Shown here one piece after another: positions 18,815 to 30,727 of a DNA stretch of 64,000 nt (positions within the stretch are counted from its first letter, which is position 1; each line of letters begins with the position of its first letter). Source of the DNA: Verrucomicrobiota bacterium (GTDB lineage Bacteria; Verrucomicrobiota; Verrucomicrobiia; Limisphaerales; VHDF01); the NCBI GenBank assembly GCA_016871495.1, contig VHDF01000001.1, positions 96,612 through 160,611 on the forward strand. Direction: 5' to 3'. A program made the position numbers and the translations under genes. Below the pieces are notes generated by a model. It made no database searches and was not told the origin of the DNA. It saw only the letters and a list, made by a program, of their open reading frames with translations.

Positions 18815-19210
18815 TTACTTGGCCGCTGCGGGCTTGGCCGCTTTCGGCCGTTTCACTCCGTATTTGGAACGGCTCACCCGGCGCTTCTCGACCCCCGCCG
18901 CATCAAGCGTGCCTCTCACGATGTGGTAACGCACCCCGGGCAGGTCCTTCACACGGCCCCCGCGGACGAGGACGATGGAGTGTTCCTGGAGATTGTGGCC
19001 TTCATCGGGGATATAAGCGATCACCTCGTAACCGTTGTTCAACCTCACTTTGGCCACTTTGCGCATGGCCGAATTCGGCTTCTTCGGCGTCCGTGTCATG
19101 ACCTGCAGACACACCCCCCTGCGAAAAGGGGCGCGCTGCAAAGCCGGGGACTTCGACTTGTAACTTAACTTGTTTCGCCCTTTTCGGACGAGCTGGTTGA
19201 TGGTCGGCAT
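18815..19210 (-). CDS. rpsL: 30S ribosomal protein S12 (uS12)
   Basis: uS12 sits at the decoding centre and controls accuracy. The 131 aa product starts [20 protein letters not shown]. The two loops where streptomycin-resistance changes occur read TPKKPNSAM and KDLPGVRYH, with the usual lysines, so a streptomycin-sensitive form is expected. The C terminus has an Ala/Lys-rich tail. It lies 104 bp after rpoC. Confidence 0.97.
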   Translation of the reverse strand: MPTINQLVRKGRNKLSYKSKSPALQRAPFRRGVCLQVMTRTPKKPNSAMRKVAKVRLNNGYEVIAYIPDEGHNLQEHSIVLVRGGRVKDLPGVRYHIVRGTLDAAGVEKRRVSRSKYGVKRPKAAKPAAAK

Positions 19211-19314
19211 TTCAAAAATCGATCGTTAAAACACGGTCACCGCGAACTTCCGGGAAAACGGAGTGCGGACTCTAGCAAAGGAAGTCTTCGTTGCAACTGT
19301 ATTTTGAAATATTT

Positions 19315-22300
19315 TTAACTCGCAGTCGGCTCTTCCGTCATGGTCGGCCCTGTTTCCTCGGGCAACACCTCCACCAGAGGTTTGAGGTTGACTTTCCGGT
19401 GCATGTCAAAACCGGTTCCGGCAGGAATAATGTGACCCATGATCACATTTTCCTTGAAGCCGCGGAGGTAATCCAGCTTGCCCATGGTCGCCGCCTCCGT
19501 CAGCACGCGCGTCGTGTCCTGGAACGAGGCCGCACTCAGGAAGCTTTCCGTCTCCAGCGATGCCTTGGTGATACCCAGCAGGACGGGCTGCGCTTCGGCG
19601 GGCTTGCCGCCCATTTTTTCAACCCGCTGATTCTCATCCTCGAAGGCCAGCTTGTCGATTTGCTCGCCCCACAGGAAGAGCGTGTCCCCCGGCTCCGTGA
19701 TGCGGACCTTGCGCAGCATCTGGCGCACAATGATCTCAATGTGCTTGTCGTTGATGGTCACGCCTTGGAGACGGTAAACTTCCTGCACCTCGTTGACCAA
19801 ATGCTCCTGCAACTCCTGAGGCCCGCAGACATCAAGAATCTCGTGCGGGACCACCGGACCCTCCGTCAGTTGCTGGCCCTTCTTCACGAAGTCGCCCTTG
19901 AACACGATGACGTGGCGTCCGATCGGGATCAAATGCTCCTCCTCCACGCCTGTTTGCGGATCCTTGATCAAAATGCAGCGCTTCCCGCGCACGCTTTGTC
20001 CGAAATCCACCACCCCATCGATCCGCGAAATTTCCGCGGCATCCTTGGGACGGCGCGCCTCGAACAACTCGGCCACGCGCGGCAGACCGCCCGTGATGTC
20101 TTTGGTCTTGGAGGTTTTTCGCGGTGTCTTGGCCATCAAGGTGCCGGCGACGATCTTGTCGCCCTCGTTCACCACGATATGAGCGCCGGAGGGAATCGCG
20201 TAACTGGCCAGGGTTTCGCGCTTGTCGTTCTGGATGATGATCTGCGGATGCAAATCCTCCTTGTGGTCGATGATCACCATGGCCTCCTGGCCCGTGGTCT
20301 CGTCCACCTCCTGCTTCATCGTGACGCCTTCGATGATGTCGTGGAACTTCACCCGGCCCGCTTTCTCCGAAAGAATGGGGACGTTGTAAGGATCCCACTG
20401 GACGAACGTATCCCCCTTCTTGACCTTGCCCCCATTCGGCACGGAAATCACGGAGCCAATGACGACATTGTGAGTTTCGATTTCGCGCCCGTCCTCCGTC
20501 AGCAGCGACACCGAGCCGTTCTTGTTCAACACGATGTTGTTGCCGTCCTCAAGCTTCACCAGGCGCAAGTCATTGTAGCGAATCACGCAGTCATGCTTGG
20601 ACTTGATCTGCGGTTGCTTGAAGACCTGTGAGGCCGTGCCGCCGATGTGGAACGTGCGCATCGTCAACTGCGTGCCCGGTTCGCCGATCGACTGGGCCGC
20701 AATAATGCCCACCGCCTCGCCCATCTTGACCAATCCGCCGGTGGCGAGATTCCGTCCGTAACACGCAACGCAAATGCCATGCTTGCTGTCGCACGTCAGC
20801 ACCGAGCGAATCCGGACGCGCTCCACTCCGGAACGTTCGATCTGCTTGGCCCGAACTTCGTCGATCTCATCGTTGGCCCGGATCAATTTGACCTTGGGTT
20901 CGCTCGGATCGGAAATGTCGTCGCAGCAGAACCGCCCCACGATCCGCTCGCTCAGCTTCACAACCTCGTCCTCGCCCTCGTAAATGGCCTGCACCCAGAT
21001 TCCATTCGAGGTGCCGCAATCGTGCTCGCGGATAATGACGTCCTGCGCCACATCCACCAGTTTCCGCGTCATGTAGCCGGAATCGGCCGTCTTCAGAGCC
21101 GTGTCAGCCAGGCCTTTGCGGGCGCCGTGCGTGGAGATGAAGTACTCCAGCACCGTCAAACCTTCGCGGAAGTTGGAGAGAATCGGCTTCTCAATGATGT
21201 CGCCGGAGGGCTTGGCCATCAGCCCGCGGACGCCGGCGAGCTGCCGCACTTGCTGGCGATTGCCGCGGGCGCCTGAATCCACCATCAGCCACACCGGATT
21301 GTACTCCCGCTTGCCCTGGTTGTATTCCAGGGTGCGCAACATGACGTTGGCGATCTGGTCGGTGCAGTGGGTCCAGATATCGACCACCTTGTTGTAGCGT
21401 TCGCCGGGAGTGATGACGCCTTTGCGATACTGCTTCTCCACGTCGGCGATCTGCTTCTGCGCGGCTTCGATCTCCTGCAGCTTCTCCTTCGGGATGATCA
21501 TATCATCGATGCCGATGGAGACACCCGCGCGAGTGGCCTCCTGGAAACCAAGCTCCTTCAAGCGGTCCAGCGTGGTGACCGTCTTGTCGTGCCCGCAATG
21601 CTTGTAACAATTCCAAATCAACTCGCCCAACTGGGATTTGCCCACCACCCGGTTTGGAAACCCGAGTTCCGGCGGCCAGATCTCGCTGAAGATCACGCGC
21701 CCGACCGTGGTCTCAATGATTTTCTTCTCGGCGTCCCCGTAGACGGTCTTGACGCCATAATCGGGATTCGCGATGCGGATCTTCTCGTGCGTCCGCACTG
21801 CGCCGTCGGCCAGGGCGAACACGACTTCGCTCTTGCCGCCAAAAAGCTTGAGTCTCTTCTCGCCGGACGACTTGCCGATTTCACGGGGATTCGCCGTCAG
21901 GTAATAGCAGCCCAGCGTGATGTCCTGGGTCGGCGTCATGATGGGCTTGCCGCTCGACGGACTGAAAATATTGTTCGGAGCCATCATGAGGAGGCGCGCC
22001 TCGAGCTGGGCCTCGACACTCAGCGGAACGTGCACCGCCATCTGATCCCCGTCGAAATCCGCGTTGTAGGCGGTGCAGACAAGCGGGTGAATGCGGATGG
22101 CTTCCCCCTCGATGAGCACGGGCTCGAAGGCCTGCACGGAAAGACGGTGCAGCGTCGGAGCGCGATTGAGCAAAACGGAGTGACCCTTCGTCACCTCTTC
22201 CAGAATGTCCCACACTTCCGGAGACTGGCGTTCGATCATCTTCTTGGCCGATCGAACCGTGTGCACATAGCCAAGTTCCTTCAGCCGCCGAATGATGAAC

Positions 22301-23448
22301 GGTTCGAAGAGAACCAAGGCCATCTTCTTGGGCAGTCCGCATTGGTGAAGATGCAGCTCGGGGCCGATCACGATCACCGACCGGCCCGAGTAATCCACAC
22401 GCTTGCCGAGCAGGTTCTGGCGGAAACGGCCGCTCTTCCCCTTGAGCATGTCGGAAAGAGACTTGAGCGGACGATTGCCCGCTCCCGTCACCGCGCGGCC
22501 GTGACGGCCGTTGTCGAACAGCGCGTCGATCGCCTCCTGAAGCATGCGCTTCTCGTTCCGGATAATGACCTCCGGCGTCTTCAACTGAAGCAGGTTCTTC
22601 AACCGGTTGTTGCGGTTGATGACCCGGCGGTAAAGATCGTTCAGGTCCGACGTCGCAAAACGACCGCCCTCCAAGGGGACCAAGGGACGCAAGTCGGGAG
22701 GGATCACCGGCAGAACCGTCAGAATCATCCACTCCGGACGCATGTGCGACGACAGGAATCCTTGAAAGAGCTTGATGCGCTTGGCGATCTTCTTGCGGAT
22801 CTGCTTGCTCTTGGTTTCGGTCATCGCCTGCTGCAACTGGGTGATCTGCTCTTCGAGTTCGACCTTCCCCAGCGCCTCCCGGACAGCCTCGGCCCCCATC
22901 TTGGCCAGAAAGGTGTCGGGACCGTAAGTTTCACGCGCCTCCCGGTATTCGATTTCACTCAGCAGTTGGTGCTGCTTGAGTGGCGTGGAGCCGGGGTCGA
23001 TGACGAGGTAATCCTCATAATAAATCACGCGCTCCAGGTTCCGAGCGGTCATGTCGAGCATCAACCCGATGCGGGACGGCATGCACTTGAAAAACCAAAT
23101 ATGCGAGGCCGGCACCGCCAGTTCGATGTGCCCCATGCGTTCACGGCGCACCCTCGAGAGGGTCACCTCAACTCCGCAACGGTCGCAAACAACGCCCCGG
23201 TGCTTGATCCGCTTGTATTTGCCGCAGGAGCATTCCCAATCCTTCACGGGGCCGAAAATGCGCTCGCAGAACAAGCCTCCTTTTTCCGGCTTGAAGGTTC
23301 GATAATTGATGGTCTCGGGATTCTTGACCTCCCCTTTCGACCACGATTTGATGGATTCCGGCGAGGCAACTGAAATGGCGATATGCTCCACCAAGTTCAC
23401 TTTGTCCAAGCCGAGCAGCTCGCGGGCGGATTCTTTGCTGGTCATCAT
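19315..23448 (-). CDS. rpoC: DNA-directed RNA polymerase subunit beta'
   Basis: Beta' carries the catalytic magnesium site of RNA polymerase. The 1377 aa product has zinc-finger cysteines 73, 75, 88 and 91, the rudder and bridge regions, and the invariant catalytic motif NADFDGD at residues 462-468. A second zinc site (CCDD plus [15 protein letters not shown]) and a long C-terminal region follow. The stop codon is 104 bp before the rpsL start and I see no clear terminator between them, so readthrough into the str genes is possible. Confidence 0.98.
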   Translation of the reverse strand: MMTSKESARELLGLDKVNLVEHIAISVASPESIKSWSKGEVKNPETINYRTFKPEKGGLFCERIFGPVKDWECSCGKYKRIKHRGVVCDRCGVEVTLSRVRRERMGHIELAVPASHIWFFKCMPSRIGLMLDMTARNLERVIYYEDYLVIDPGSTPLKQHQLLSEIEYREARETYGPDTFLAKMGAEAVREALGKVELEEQITQLQQAMTETKSKQIRKKIAKRIKLFQGFLSSHMRPEWMILTVLPVIPPDLRPLVPLEGGRFATSDLNDLYRRVINRNNRLKNLLQLKTPEVIIRNEKRMLQEAIDALFDNGRHGRAVTGAGNRPLKSLSDMLKGKSGRFRQNLLGKRVDYSGRSVIVIGPELHLHQCGLPKKMALVLFEPFIIRRLKELGYVHTVRSAKKMIERQSPEVWDILEEVTKGHSVLLNRAPTLHRLSVQAFEPVLIEGEAIRIHPLVCTAYNADFDGDQMAVHVPLSVEAQLEARLLMMAPNNIFSPSSGKPIMTPTQDITLGCYYLTANPREIGKSSGEKRLKLFGGKSEVVFALADGAVRTHEKIRIANPDYGVKTVYGDAEKKIIETTVGRVIFSEIWPPELGFPNRVVGKSQLGELIWNCYKHCGHDKTVTTLDRLKELGFQEATRAGVSIGIDDMIIPKEKLQEIEAAQKQIADVEKQYRKGVITPGERYNKVVDIWTHCTDQIANVMLRTLEYNQGKREYNPVWLMVDSGARGNRQQVRQLAGVRGLMAKPSGDIIEKPILSNFREGLTVLEYFISTHGARKGLADTALKTADSGYMTRKLVDVAQDVIIREHDCGTSNGIWVQAIYEGEDEVVKLSERIVGRFCCDDISDPSEPKVKLIRANDEIDEVRAKQIERSGVERVRIRSVLTCDSKHGICVACYGRNLATGGLVKMGEAVGIIAAQSIGEPGTQLTMRTFHIGGTASQVFKQPQIKSKHDCVIRYNDLRLVKLEDGNNIVLNKNGSVSLLTEDGREIETHNVVIGSVISVPNGGKVKKGDTFVQWDPYNVPILSEKAGRVKFHDIIEGVTMKQEVDETTGQEAMVIIDHKEDLHPQIIIQNDKRETLASYAIPSGAHIVVNEGDKIVAGTLMAKTPRKTSKTKDITGGLPRVAELFEARRPKDAAEISRIDGVVDFGQSVRGKRCILIKDPQTGVEEEHLIPIGRHVIVFKGDFVKKGQQLTEGPVVPHEILDVCGPQELQEHLVNEVQEVYRLQGVTINDKHIEIIVRQMLRKVRITEPGDTLFLWGEQIDKLAFEDENQRVEKMGGKPAEAQPVLLGITKASLETESFLSAASFQDTTRVLTEAATMGKLDYLRGFKENVIMGHIIPAGTGFDMHRKVNLKPLVEVLPEETGPTMTEEPTAS

Positions 23449-23481
23449 AGGATTCCGTTGGTTTTCGGGTGGATGGCCGGA

Positions 23482-26400
23482 TCAGGCCAGAGTGGCCAAA
23501 CTGGGCTGTTGTTGCACCTGATCAACCGGATTGGAATATCCGATTTTCACATCGAGGCCCAGGGACTGCATTTCTTTCACCAGCACGTTGAACGACTCGG
23601 GCACGCCCGCCTCAAGGGCGTTGTCGCCCTTGACGATGCTTTCGTAGATCCGCGTGCGCCCTTGCACATCATCGGACTTGACCGTCAGCAATTCCTGCAG
23701 CGTATAAGCCGCTCCATAGGCTTCCATGGCCCAAACTTCCATTTCGCCGAACCGCTGGCCGCCATATTGTGCCTTCCCACCCAGGGGTTGCTGAGTGACG
23801 AGCGAGTAGGGCCCCACGGCGCGGGCGTGAATCTTGTCCGCCACCAAATGCCCCAGCTTCATCATGTAAATGTAGCCCACGACGATTTCCTGGTCGAAGG
23901 CCTCCCCCGTTCGTCCGTCGTAAAGCATGGTCTTGCCATGCTCCGGAAGCTTCGCCTCTTTCAGGTAATGACGAATGTCCTTCTCTCGAATGCCATCGAA
24001 CACCGGCGTCGCGAAACGCAGCCCCAAGAGCCGCGCCGCCCAGCCCAGGTGCGTTTCCAACACTTGCCCCACATTCATGCGGGACGGAACCCCCAGGGGA
24101 TTCAAGACGATGTCCACCGGAGTGCCATCCGCAAGGAACGGCATGTCTTCCTCGGGCACAATCTTGGCCACCACCCCCTTGTTGCCGTGCCGTCCGGCCA
24201 TCTTGTCGCCGACGGACAGCTTGCGTTTCGAGGCGATATAGACTTTCACGGACTTGATGATGCCGGTGTCCACCTCGTCCCCGGACTCGACCCGCTCCAC
24301 ATCCTCGTCATGCTGCATTTGCAGCTCTTCGAACTTCTTTTTGAAGCTGCCGATGATTTCGTTGATCTTGTTGCGAATCGGTGAAGGATCGATTTCGATG
24401 CGGTCGTACACCGCTGCCAGTTTCCGCAGCAGCGTCTTGGTGATTTTCCGGTTGGCCGGAATAATGATTTCCCCGGTTTCGGAGTTCACCACGTCGAGCG
24501 GAATCTTTTCGCCGAGGAGGATGTTGCTCAGCCCTTCGGTCAATTGTTCCCGCAGATCGTCGAGCTTGCTCTTGTAGCTCTCCTCGACCTCCTTGGCGTG
24601 CTTCTTGGCCTCGCTCGGATTCATCCGGGTCCCGGGCTTTTCATTCTCCTTCTTCGAGGAGACCTTCACATCCATGACAATGCCGTAGGTTCCCGAGGGA
24701 ACCTTGAGGGAAGTGTCCTTCACATCGGCGGCTTTTTCGCCGAAAATCGCCCGGAGCAAGCGCTCCTCCGGCGCCAGTTCCGTTTCGCTCTTGGGCGTGA
24801 TCTTGCCCACCAGAATGTCTCCCGGTTTGACTTCCGCGCCCACGCGAATCACGCCGTCGGCGCCCAGATTCTTGAGAGCTTCCTCGCCCAGGTTTGGAAT
24901 ATCCCGGGTGATTTCTTCCGGTCCAAGCTTGGTGTCGCGAGCGCCTACCTCGAACTCCTCGATGTGGATGGACGTGAACACGTCGTCCTTCACGATGCGC
25001 TCGCTGATCAGGATCGCATCTTCGAAGTTATAGCCGTTCCACGGCATGAAGGCGCAAAGCACGTTTCGCCCCAGAGCCAGCTCGCCCCCGCTGGTGCAGG
25101 GGCCATCCGCGACGACCTGCCCCTTCTTCAGGGTATCACCACGGGCCACGAGAATCTTTTGGTTGATGCACGTCGCGGCGTTCGAACGCATGAACTTCCG
25201 CACTTGATAGACGTGCAACCCCTCGCCGACATCCGTTTTGATCTTCTTCTTGCCCTCAGGCAACTTGCCGTCACGGGACACAATGATTTGGCTGCCGGTC
25301 ACCGAGGCGACTTTGCCCGCGTCCTCGGCGACGATCACGGCCCGCGAATCCTTGGCCACCCGATCCTCCAGTCCCGTCGCCACGAGGGGCGCTTCGGTCA
25401 CGAGCAAGGGCACCGCCTGCCGCTGCATGTTCGAGCCCATCAACGCGCGATTCGCGTCGTCGTGCTCAAGAAAAGGAATCAACCCCGCTGCCACCGAGAC
25501 CAGTTGCTTGGGCGAGACATCCATGTAATCCACCCGGGTCGGCTCCACATCGATGAAGTCCCCTTTGCACCGGCACGTGACCCGGTCGGTCAGGAAGTGC
25601 CCCTTGTGGTCGATGGTGGCGTTGGCTTGCGCCACGATGTACTGCTCCTCGCGGTCGGCGGTGAGGTACTCGATGTGATGGGTCACACGGCCTTTCTCGA
25701 CCCGGCGATAAGGAGTTTCGATAAAACCAAAATCATTGACCCGGGCGAAGGTCGCGAGGGACGCGATCAGACCGATGTTCGGACCTTCCGGCGTCTCAAT
25801 CGGACAAATGCGGCCATAATGCGAGGGATGCACGTCACGGACTTCGAATCCGGCCCGGTCACGCGACAGACCTCCGGGCCCCAGCGCCGAAAGCCGGCGC
25901 TTGTGGGTCAATTCGGCCAGCGGGTTGATTTGGTCCATGAACTGGGACAATTGGCTTCGCCCAAAGAAGTCGCGCACCACCGCCGAAAGGGCCTTCGGAT
26001 TGATCAGCTTCTGCGGCGTCATGGTGTCCATGCCCTGATCAAACAGAGTCATGCGCTCCTTCACGAGACGCTCCGTCCGGGCAAGTCCGACCCGGCATTG
26101 ATTGGCAAGCAACTCGCCCACGGTCCGGATCCGGCGGCTGCCCAAATGATCAATGTCATCCAGCGTGCCTTCTCCCTTCTTCAGCTTGAGCAGGTACTTG
26201 GTGGCGGCAACCAGGTCCTCCTTGGTCAAAATGCGCGACTCGTTGTCTTCTTTCAGACCCAGCTTCTGGTTGATCTTGTAGCGACCGACACGGCCCAAAT
26301 CGTAGCGTTTGGGATCGAAGAAAAGGCGCTTGATCAAGGCGCGGGCATTCGCCGCCGTGGGCGGATCGCCCGGACGCAGCCGGCGATAGATGTCTTTGAG

Positions 26401-27303
26401 GGCCTCCTCTTCGTTCTTGGTGGGATCCTTCTTCAGGCATTTGATAATGATGCCATCGTCCACCGCGGTGTCCACCACCCGGATCCTGCTTTGGCCCAGC
26501 TCGGCAATCTGCTTGATCACCGCCTTGGAAAGGGGTTCGAAGGCGCGCGCGACAACGATATCCTTTTTCTCGTCGGTGACGTCCTCAATCAAGACCTTGT
26601 TCTGGATGTCATCCAGGCCGTCGGCGGCTTTCACGCTCAGCTCCTGAATGTCGTAAAAAAGCGTCAGAATATCGGCATCGGTGCCGTAGCCCAAGGCTCG
26701 GAAAAAAGTCGTGGTCAGAAACTTTCTCCGCCTCTTCTTGCGGTCCAGGTAGACGTAGAGGAGATCGCTGGTGTCGAACTGGGCTTCGTACCACGAACCG
26801 CGATCAGGAATGATGCGGAACGAGTGGAGCAGTTTGCCGTTGGGATGCTGCGTGGCTTCAAAGGCGAGGCCGGGCGAGCGATGCAACTGGCTTACGATCA
26901 CACGCTCTGCGCCATTGATGACGAACGTGCCTTGGGGCGTCATCAGGGGCAGTTCCCCCATGAACACCTTTTCCTCCTTGGCCCCTTTTTCCTCCTTGAG
27001 GATAAAGGTTACATGAAGCGGCGACCCGTAGGTCAGTCCCTCCCGCAAGCACTCCAGCCAATCCTGCTTCGGATCGCCAATCTCGTAGTCCTTGTAATCG
27101 AGGACGGTCTTGCCGTCATAGCTTTCAATCGGAAAGACTTCCGCGAAGACAGCCTGCAATCCGAGATTCGCCCGTTTCGAGGGCGAGATCTCGGCTTGGA
27201 GAAACTCCCGATAGGAGTTGATCTGAACTTCAATCAGATTGGGAGGGTTGATGATCTCTTTGATCTTCCCGAAATTGATGCGCTCAGGCACTCGCGTTGG
27301 CAT
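23482..27303 (-). CDS. rpoB: DNA-directed RNA polymerase subunit beta
   Basis: Beta forms one pincer of RNA polymerase and contains the rifamycin pocket. The 1273 aa product has the rifampicin cluster near residues 443-475 ([20 protein letters not shown]), then [10 protein letters not shown] and [18 protein letters not shown]. The Asp, His and Ser residues most often mutated in resistance (E. coli 516, 526, 531) are the sensitive ones, while Ile replaces Asn at position 518. The C terminus contains [12 protein letters not shown] and [18 protein letters not shown]. It is followed by rpoC after 33 bp. Confidence 0.98.
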   Translation of the reverse strand: MPTRVPERINFGKIKEIINPPNLIEVQINSYREFLQAEISPSKRANLGLQAVFAEVFPIESYDGKTVLDYKDYEIGDPKQDWLECLREGLTYGSPLHVTFILKEEKGAKEEKVFMGELPLMTPQGTFVINGAERVIVSQLHRSPGLAFEATQHPNGKLLHSFRIIPDRGSWYEAQFDTSDLLYVYLDRKKRRRKFLTTTFFRALGYGTDADILTLFYDIQELSVKAADGLDDIQNKVLIEDVTDEKKDIVVARAFEPLSKAVIKQIAELGQSRIRVVDTAVDDGIIIKCLKKDPTKNEEEALKDIYRRLRPGDPPTAANARALIKRLFFDPKRYDLGRVGRYKINQKLGLKEDNESRILTKEDLVAATKYLLKLKKGEGTLDDIDHLGSRRIRTVGELLANQCRVGLARTERLVKERMTLFDQGMDTMTPQKLINPKALSAVVRDFFGRSQLSQFMDQINPLAELTHKRRLSALGPGGLSRDRAGFEVRDVHPSHYGRICPIETPEGPNIGLIASLATFARVNDFGFIETPYRRVEKGRVTHHIEYLTADREEQYIVAQANATIDHKGHFLTDRVTCRCKGDFIDVEPTRVDYMDVSPKQLVSVAAGLIPFLEHDDANRALMGSNMQRQAVPLLVTEAPLVATGLEDRVAKDSRAVIVAEDAGKVASVTGSQIIVSRDGKLPEGKKKIKTDVGEGLHVYQVRKFMRSNAATCINQKILVARGDTLKKGQVVADGPCTSGGELALGRNVLCAFMPWNGYNFEDAILISERIVKDDVFTSIHIEEFEVGARDTKLGPEEITRDIPNLGEEALKNLGADGVIRVGAEVKPGDILVGKITPKSETELAPEERLLRAIFGEKAADVKDTSLKVPSGTYGIVMDVKVSSKKENEKPGTRMNPSEAKKHAKEVEESYKSKLDDLREQLTEGLSNILLGEKIPLDVVNSETGEIIIPANRKITKTLLRKLAAVYDRIEIDPSPIRNKINEIIGSFKKKFEELQMQHDEDVERVESGDEVDTGIIKSVKVYIASKRKLSVGDKMAGRHGNKGVVAKIVPEEDMPFLADGTPVDIVLNPLGVPSRMNVGQVLETHLGWAARLLGLRFATPVFDGIREKDIRHYLKEAKLPEHGKTMLYDGRTGEAFDQEIVVGYIYMMKLGHLVADKIHARAVGPYSLVTQQPLGGKAQYGGQRFGEMEVWAMEAYGAAYTLQELLTVKSDDVQGRTRIYESIVKGDNALEAGVPESFNVLVKEMQSLGLDVKIGYSNPVDQVQQQPSLATLA

Positions 27304-27321
27304 GATTTCTGACTAAGCTAT

Positions 27322-27339
27322 GGCCGCACTGCTGCGGCC
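27322..27339 (-). promoter_or_regulatory. Hairpin in the rpoB 5' untranslated region
   Basis: A 7 bp perfect GC-rich stem (GGCCGCA/TGCGGCC, 4 nt loop) lies 18 bp upstream of the rpoB start codon, close enough to affect ribosome loading. No T-run follows, so it is not a standard terminator. A regulatory role is only inferred. Confidence 0.4.
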
Positions 27340-27490
27340 GGTTCGACGGCTGAATGTGCAAAGGGCGACCTGCCGGCGTTGCCGGTGGCCGCTTGAAGCT
27401 GAATACCCCGCTGGGAACAGATTCTCCCGCTCAGCATCCGGGAGAACACGGGTGTAAATACCATCGTTCCAATTCTTTTCCGGTCCGCCC

Positions 27491-27518
27491 AGGCGGCGGG
27501 GCGCCAACCCCGCCGCCT
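27491..27518 (-). promoter_or_regulatory. Strong hairpin between rplL and rpoB
   Basis: An 11 bp perfect GC stem (AGGCGGCGGGG/CCCCGCCGCCT) with a 6 nt loop lies 16 bp past the rplL stop. In E. coli this interval holds a partial terminator and an RNase III site that lower rpoBC expression relative to the ribosomal genes. The position fits such an attenuator, but no U-run follows. The remaining 180 bp of the gap show no gene. Confidence 0.5.
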
Positions 27519-27533
27519 TGCAAGACCCCAAAA

Positions 27534-27926
27534 TCACTTGACTTCGACTTTCGCGCCGGCTTCCTCAAGCTTCTTCTTGGCCGCATCGGCGTCGGCCTTG
27601 TTGGCGCCTTCCAGAACCGGCTTGGGCGCTTCCTCAACCAGTTTCTTCGCTTCCGCCAAACCCAGTCCCGCTTTGACTTCGCGGACCACTTTGATGACTG
27701 CGATCTTCTTGTCGGCGGGGACCGAAGCCAGAATCACATCGAAGGCCGTCTTGGCTTCCGCCGCGGGGGCGGCGGCGCCGGCAGCGCCTCCGGCAGGTGC
27801 AGCTGCCACGGCCACGGGCGCGGCCGCGCTGACACCCCACTTGGTTTCGAGTTGTTTGACGAGCTCGGCGGCCTCAAGGACCGTAAGCTTGCTCAGTTCT
27901 TCCACGATATTTGCAATGTCTGCCAT
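27534..27926 (-). CDS. rplL: 50S ribosomal protein L7/L12 (bL12)
   Basis: bL12 forms the flexible stalk that recruits translation factors. The ATG at 27926 gives 130 aa, beginning [20 protein letters not shown] (dimerisation domain). An Ala/Pro-rich hinge follows (about residues 38-58). The C-terminal domain has [20 protein letters not shown] and ends [10 protein letters not shown]. The upstream extension of the open frame lacks family similarity. It follows rplJ after 161 bp. Confidence 0.97.
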   Translation of the reverse strand: MADIANIVEELSKLTVLEAAELVKQLETKWGVSAAAPVAVAAAPAGGAAGAAAPAAEAKTAFDVILASVPADKKIAVIKVVREVKAGLGLAEAKKLVEEAPKPVLEGANKADADAAKKKLEEAGAKVEVK

Positions 27927-28087
27927 TTTTCCTTTCAGTCTCGTCGCGATCCCCGGCCAGAGATCGATCAAGTTCGCGGCCCGCGAACCGGCGATTTACT
28001 TTGTTGTTTGTTGCTGTTGTCTCGTTCCGCCGTGGCGACGATGGAACAAATTGGATTGTCGATGGGAGATTCCCCTCGGATTCAAGC

Positions 28088-28600
28088 TCACGCGGCCTGA
28101 TCGGAACGGGCCTTGATCACGCGCGCAAGCTGGGAACCGGGAGCGCTCAGCACCGCAGCCAAACGCGTGGCGGGGGCTTGAATCAGCCCAACCAATTTCC
28201 CCCTCAACACTTCGATCGACGGCAAATCGGCCAGGGCCAGAACATCGGCTGCTTCCAGACGCTGATCCTTCAAGTAACCAAATTGCAGCTTGGGTTTTTC
28301 AAACTCCGTTTGAAAAGTCTTGACGACCTTGGCGGCCGCCGAGACGTCCTGCTGCCCCGTCACGACGGCCACTTGGCCCGACAAACTCCCTTTCAGGTCT
28401 GCCAGTTGCGCCTCATGAGCGGCAATACGGAAGATGGAGTTCTTGACGACGCGAAGTTCGCTGCCGACCTGGCGCAACCGCTTTCGAAGCTCCGTAAACT
28501 GGTGAACCTTGAGGCTGCGATAATCGACCACGATAAAAAACGGGGACGACTTGAGGCGCGCCAAATACTCGTCGCGAATGTATTGCTTTTCCTGTCTCAT
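28088..28600 (-). CDS. rplJ: 50S ribosomal protein L10 (uL10)
   Basis: uL10 anchors the L12 dimers to the stalk base and, in E. coli, represses its own mRNA. The 170 aa product starts MRQEKQYIRDEYLARLKSSP and contains VDYRSLKVHQFTELRKRLRQ and the family segment SELRVVKNSIFRIAA. It ends in the helical region that carries L12. It lies between rplA and rplL. Confidence 0.95.
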   Translation of the reverse strand: MRQEKQYIRDEYLARLKSSPFFIVVDYRSLKVHQFTELRKRLRQVGSELRVVKNSIFRIAAHEAQLADLKGSLSGQVAVVTGQQDVSAAAKVVKTFQTEFEKPKLQFGYLKDQRLEAADVLALADLPSIEVLRGKLVGLIQAPATRLAAVLSAPGSQLARVIKARSDQAA

Positions 28601-28619
28601 CGAATGCTCCTTTCAGGTT

Positions 28620-29324
28620 TTAGGCGGCGGCGGAAGCGTTGACGTCCCGCAAATCGATCGAAATCGGCGGACTCATCGTGGCGCTCAGAGTGCAGGATTG
28701 CACGTAGACCCCCCGCACGCTGGAAGGTCGCGCCCGCACCACCGCATCAATCACAGCTCTCGTGTTCTCGGCAATTTGCTCCGCGGAAAATGAAGCCTTC
28801 CCAACCGGAACATGCACGTTGCCAGCCTTGTCCGTCTTGAATTCGACCCTCCCTGCTTTGACTTCGCGCACCGCCTTCGCCGTGTCTTCCGTGACCGTGC
28901 CGGTCTTGGGATTGGGCATGAGGCCACGCGGACCAAGAACCTTGCCCAACTTGCGAACTTCCACCATCGCTTCGGGGGTCGCAATGGCAACGTCAAAATC
29001 AGTCCAACCCTCGTTGCATTGTTTAATCATTTCGTCGAACCCGACGAACTCGGCTCCCGCCGCCTTGGCCGCATCCGCCGCAGGTCCGCTCTTGGCAAAG
29101 ACCAGCACCCGGACCGTCTTGCCGCTGCCGTGGGGCAGAGGAACCGTTCCGCGAACCATCTGATCCGACTGCTTGGGATCCACTCCAAGACGGAAAGCAA
29201 TTTCGACGGTCTCGTTAAACTTCGCTTTCGGAAATTTGACAAGCACGTCGACGGCAGACTTGAGGTTGTAGGGTTTAGCCTGGTCGATCAGGGCAAGGGC
29301 TTTTTTGTATCGTTTGCTGGGCAT
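28620..29324 (-). CDS. rplA: 50S ribosomal protein L1 (uL1)
   Basis: uL1 forms the mobile L1 stalk that moves deacylated tRNA. The 234 aa product starts MPSKRYKKALALIDQAKPYN and contains VRGTVPLPHGSGKTVRVLVF and GLMPNPKTGTVTEDTAKAV. The C-terminal signature TMSPPISIDL is present. It lies between rplK and rplJ. Confidence 0.97.
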   Translation of the reverse strand: MPSKRYKKALALIDQAKPYNLKSAVDVLVKFPKAKFNETVEIAFRLGVDPKQSDQMVRGTVPLPHGSGKTVRVLVFAKSGPAADAAKAAGAEFVGFDEMIKQCNEGWTDFDVAIATPEAMVEVRKLGKVLGPRGLMPNPKTGTVTEDTAKAVREVKAGRVEFKTDKAGNVHVPVGKASFSAEQIAENTRAVIDAVVRARPSSVRGVYVQSCTLSATMSPPISIDLRDVNASAAA

Positions 29325-29409
29325 TTTCTGGAGCGGTGCTGGCGGACTTGGTTGTCGTCCTCCCGCGGGTTTAAGGTTCTATCTCGACTCGAAAATTTGG
29401 ATTGTTGGA

Positions 29410-29835
29410 CTACGAAATGACTTCGATCCCCATACTCCGGGCGGTGCCGGAGATGACGCGGAAAGCCGATTCCTCCGTGTTGGAGTTCATGTCTTTGAAC
29501 TTCAATTTGACGATATCCATGACTTGCTTGCGCGTCACTTTGCCGACCTTGTCCTTATTGGGAGTCTTCGATCCGGAAGCGATCCCGGCCGCCTTCTTGA
29601 GGAGCACGGCGGCGGGCGGAGACTTGGTGATATAGGTGAAGGACTTATCCTGATAAACGGTGATGACCACGGGAATGACCAAGCCCGCCTGGTCCTTGGT
29701 CGCCGCGTTGAAATCCTTGCAAAAGGCCATGATGTTCACCCCATGCTGACCCAATGCGGGGCCGATCGGAGGTGCGGGATTAGCTTGGCCTGCAGGAATT
29801 TGCAGTTTGATTTGGCCGGTGACTTTTTTCGCCAT
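29410..29835 (-). CDS. rplK: 50S ribosomal protein L11 (uL11)
   Basis: uL11 binds the GTPase-associated region of 23S rRNA. The 141 aa product starts [20 protein letters not shown], with the proline-rich linker and [20 protein letters not shown]. The C-terminal rRNA-binding domain ends RSMGIEV. It follows nusG after 33 bp. Confidence 0.97.
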   Translation of the reverse strand: MAKKVTGQIKLQIPAGQANPAPPIGPALGQHGVNIMAFCKDFNAATKDQAGLVIPVVITVYQDKSFTYITKSPPAAVLLKKAAGIASGSKTPNKDKVGKVTRKQVMDIVKLKFKDMNSNTEESAFRVISGTARSMGIEVIS

Positions 29836-29868
29836 AACGATGAGAGATGCTCGATGAAAATTCGATAA

Positions 29869-30417
29869 TCAGGCCTTTTCGACCTGCCAGTACTCCAACT
29901 CCACAGGGGTATTCCGCCCAAAGATGTTCACGGTAACCTTCAACTTGCCGCGATCCGGCTCGATCTCCTCGATCACACCGCTGAAATTGAGGAACGGTCC
30001 GTCGTTGATCTTCACGGTTTCGCCAACTTCAAAACTAACCTTCGGCCTTTCATGATCTTCCGATTCGGAGATCTGAGCCTTGATCGAATCAATTTCCTCA
30101 GCGGAAGCCGGGCTGGGACGTTCGCCCCCGACAAAACCGATGATCCCCTGGGTTTCATGAACAAACTGCCAGGGCTTGGGCAGCAAGCGCTTGTTTTCGT
30201 CAAGGAGCACCATGTCAATGAAAACGTAGCCAGGATAGAGCTTCCGTGTGGTGACCGTCTTCTTGCCACTGCGCACCTCGGCAACCTTCTCCATGGGCAC
30301 GAGCACCTCATGGATATACTCCGTCATCTCCTCCGCTTTGAGGCGCTTCTCAATGCTCTCTTTCACTTTCTGTTCCTGTCCGGAGAGCGTATGGATGACA
30401 AACCACTGGCTATTCAT
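29869..30417 (-). CDS. nusG: Transcription termination/antitermination factor NusG
   Basis: NusG binds RNA polymerase and links it to Rho or to ribosomal S10. The ATG at 30417 gives 182 aa starting MNSQWFVIHTLSGQEQKVKE. The NGN domain is followed by a KOW motif near residues 130-160 (FEVGETVKINDGPFLNFSGV). The longer open frame overlaps secE and its added residues have no family similarity. It is 22 bp downstream of secE. Confidence 0.96.
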   Translation of the reverse strand: MNSQWFVIHTLSGQEQKVKESIEKRLKAEEMTEYIHEVLVPMEKVAEVRSGKKTVTTRKLYPGYVFIDMVLLDENKRLLPKPWQFVHETQGIIGFVGGERPSPASAEEIDSIKAQISESEDHERPKVSFEVGETVKINDGPFLNFSGVIEEIEPDRGKLKVTVNIFGRNTPVELEYWQVEKA

Positions 30418-30439
30418 GGGGGCTGGGGTGCGGCCAAAA

Positions 30440-30694
30440 CTAGAGCAGGGCTTGGACGACGTTACGGAAGACGACATCCACCGCCATGGTGAAGAAACCG
30501 AGCATGGCGATGACGACCATCACAACAAGAGTCGATTCTTTCAGTTCCTCGGTCGAAGGCCAGTTGCATTTCTTCAACTCCTCACGAGTTTCGCCCACGT
30601 AGCCGGAAAGCCGCATCAGGTATCCCTTGCGCCACGCAATGGCGAAAAGGATCCCCGCGACAACCAGCGTTATGATCCAAGTAATATCTTTCAC
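30440..30694 (-). CDS. secE: Preprotein translocase subunit SecE
   Basis: SecE clamps the SecY channel in the inner membrane. The 84 aa product has a first hydrophobic segment at residues 4-22, the amphipathic signature REELKKCNWPSTEELKESTL at about 37-56 and a second membrane helix after it. It lies between tRNA-Ser and nusG, the usual order tuf, tRNA-Trp, secE, nusG being interrupted only by the extra tRNA. Confidence 0.94.
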   Translation of the reverse strand: MKDITWIITLVVAGILFAIAWRKGYLMRLSGYVGETREELKKCNWPSTEELKESTLVVMVVIAMLGFFTMAVDVVFRNVVQALL

Positions 30695-30727
30695 AATCTC
30701 TAGAGAACCCTGCCAACACGCTTCGCC

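Noticed and set aside
21367..23373. 668-codon open frame on the plus strand opposite rpoC
   Set aside because: Antisense shadow of rpoC, with no domain pattern.
24544..27312. 922-codon open frame on the plus strand opposite rpoB
   Set aside because: It lies wholly inside rpoB on the other strand, has no recognisable motif and shows the same antisense composition bias.
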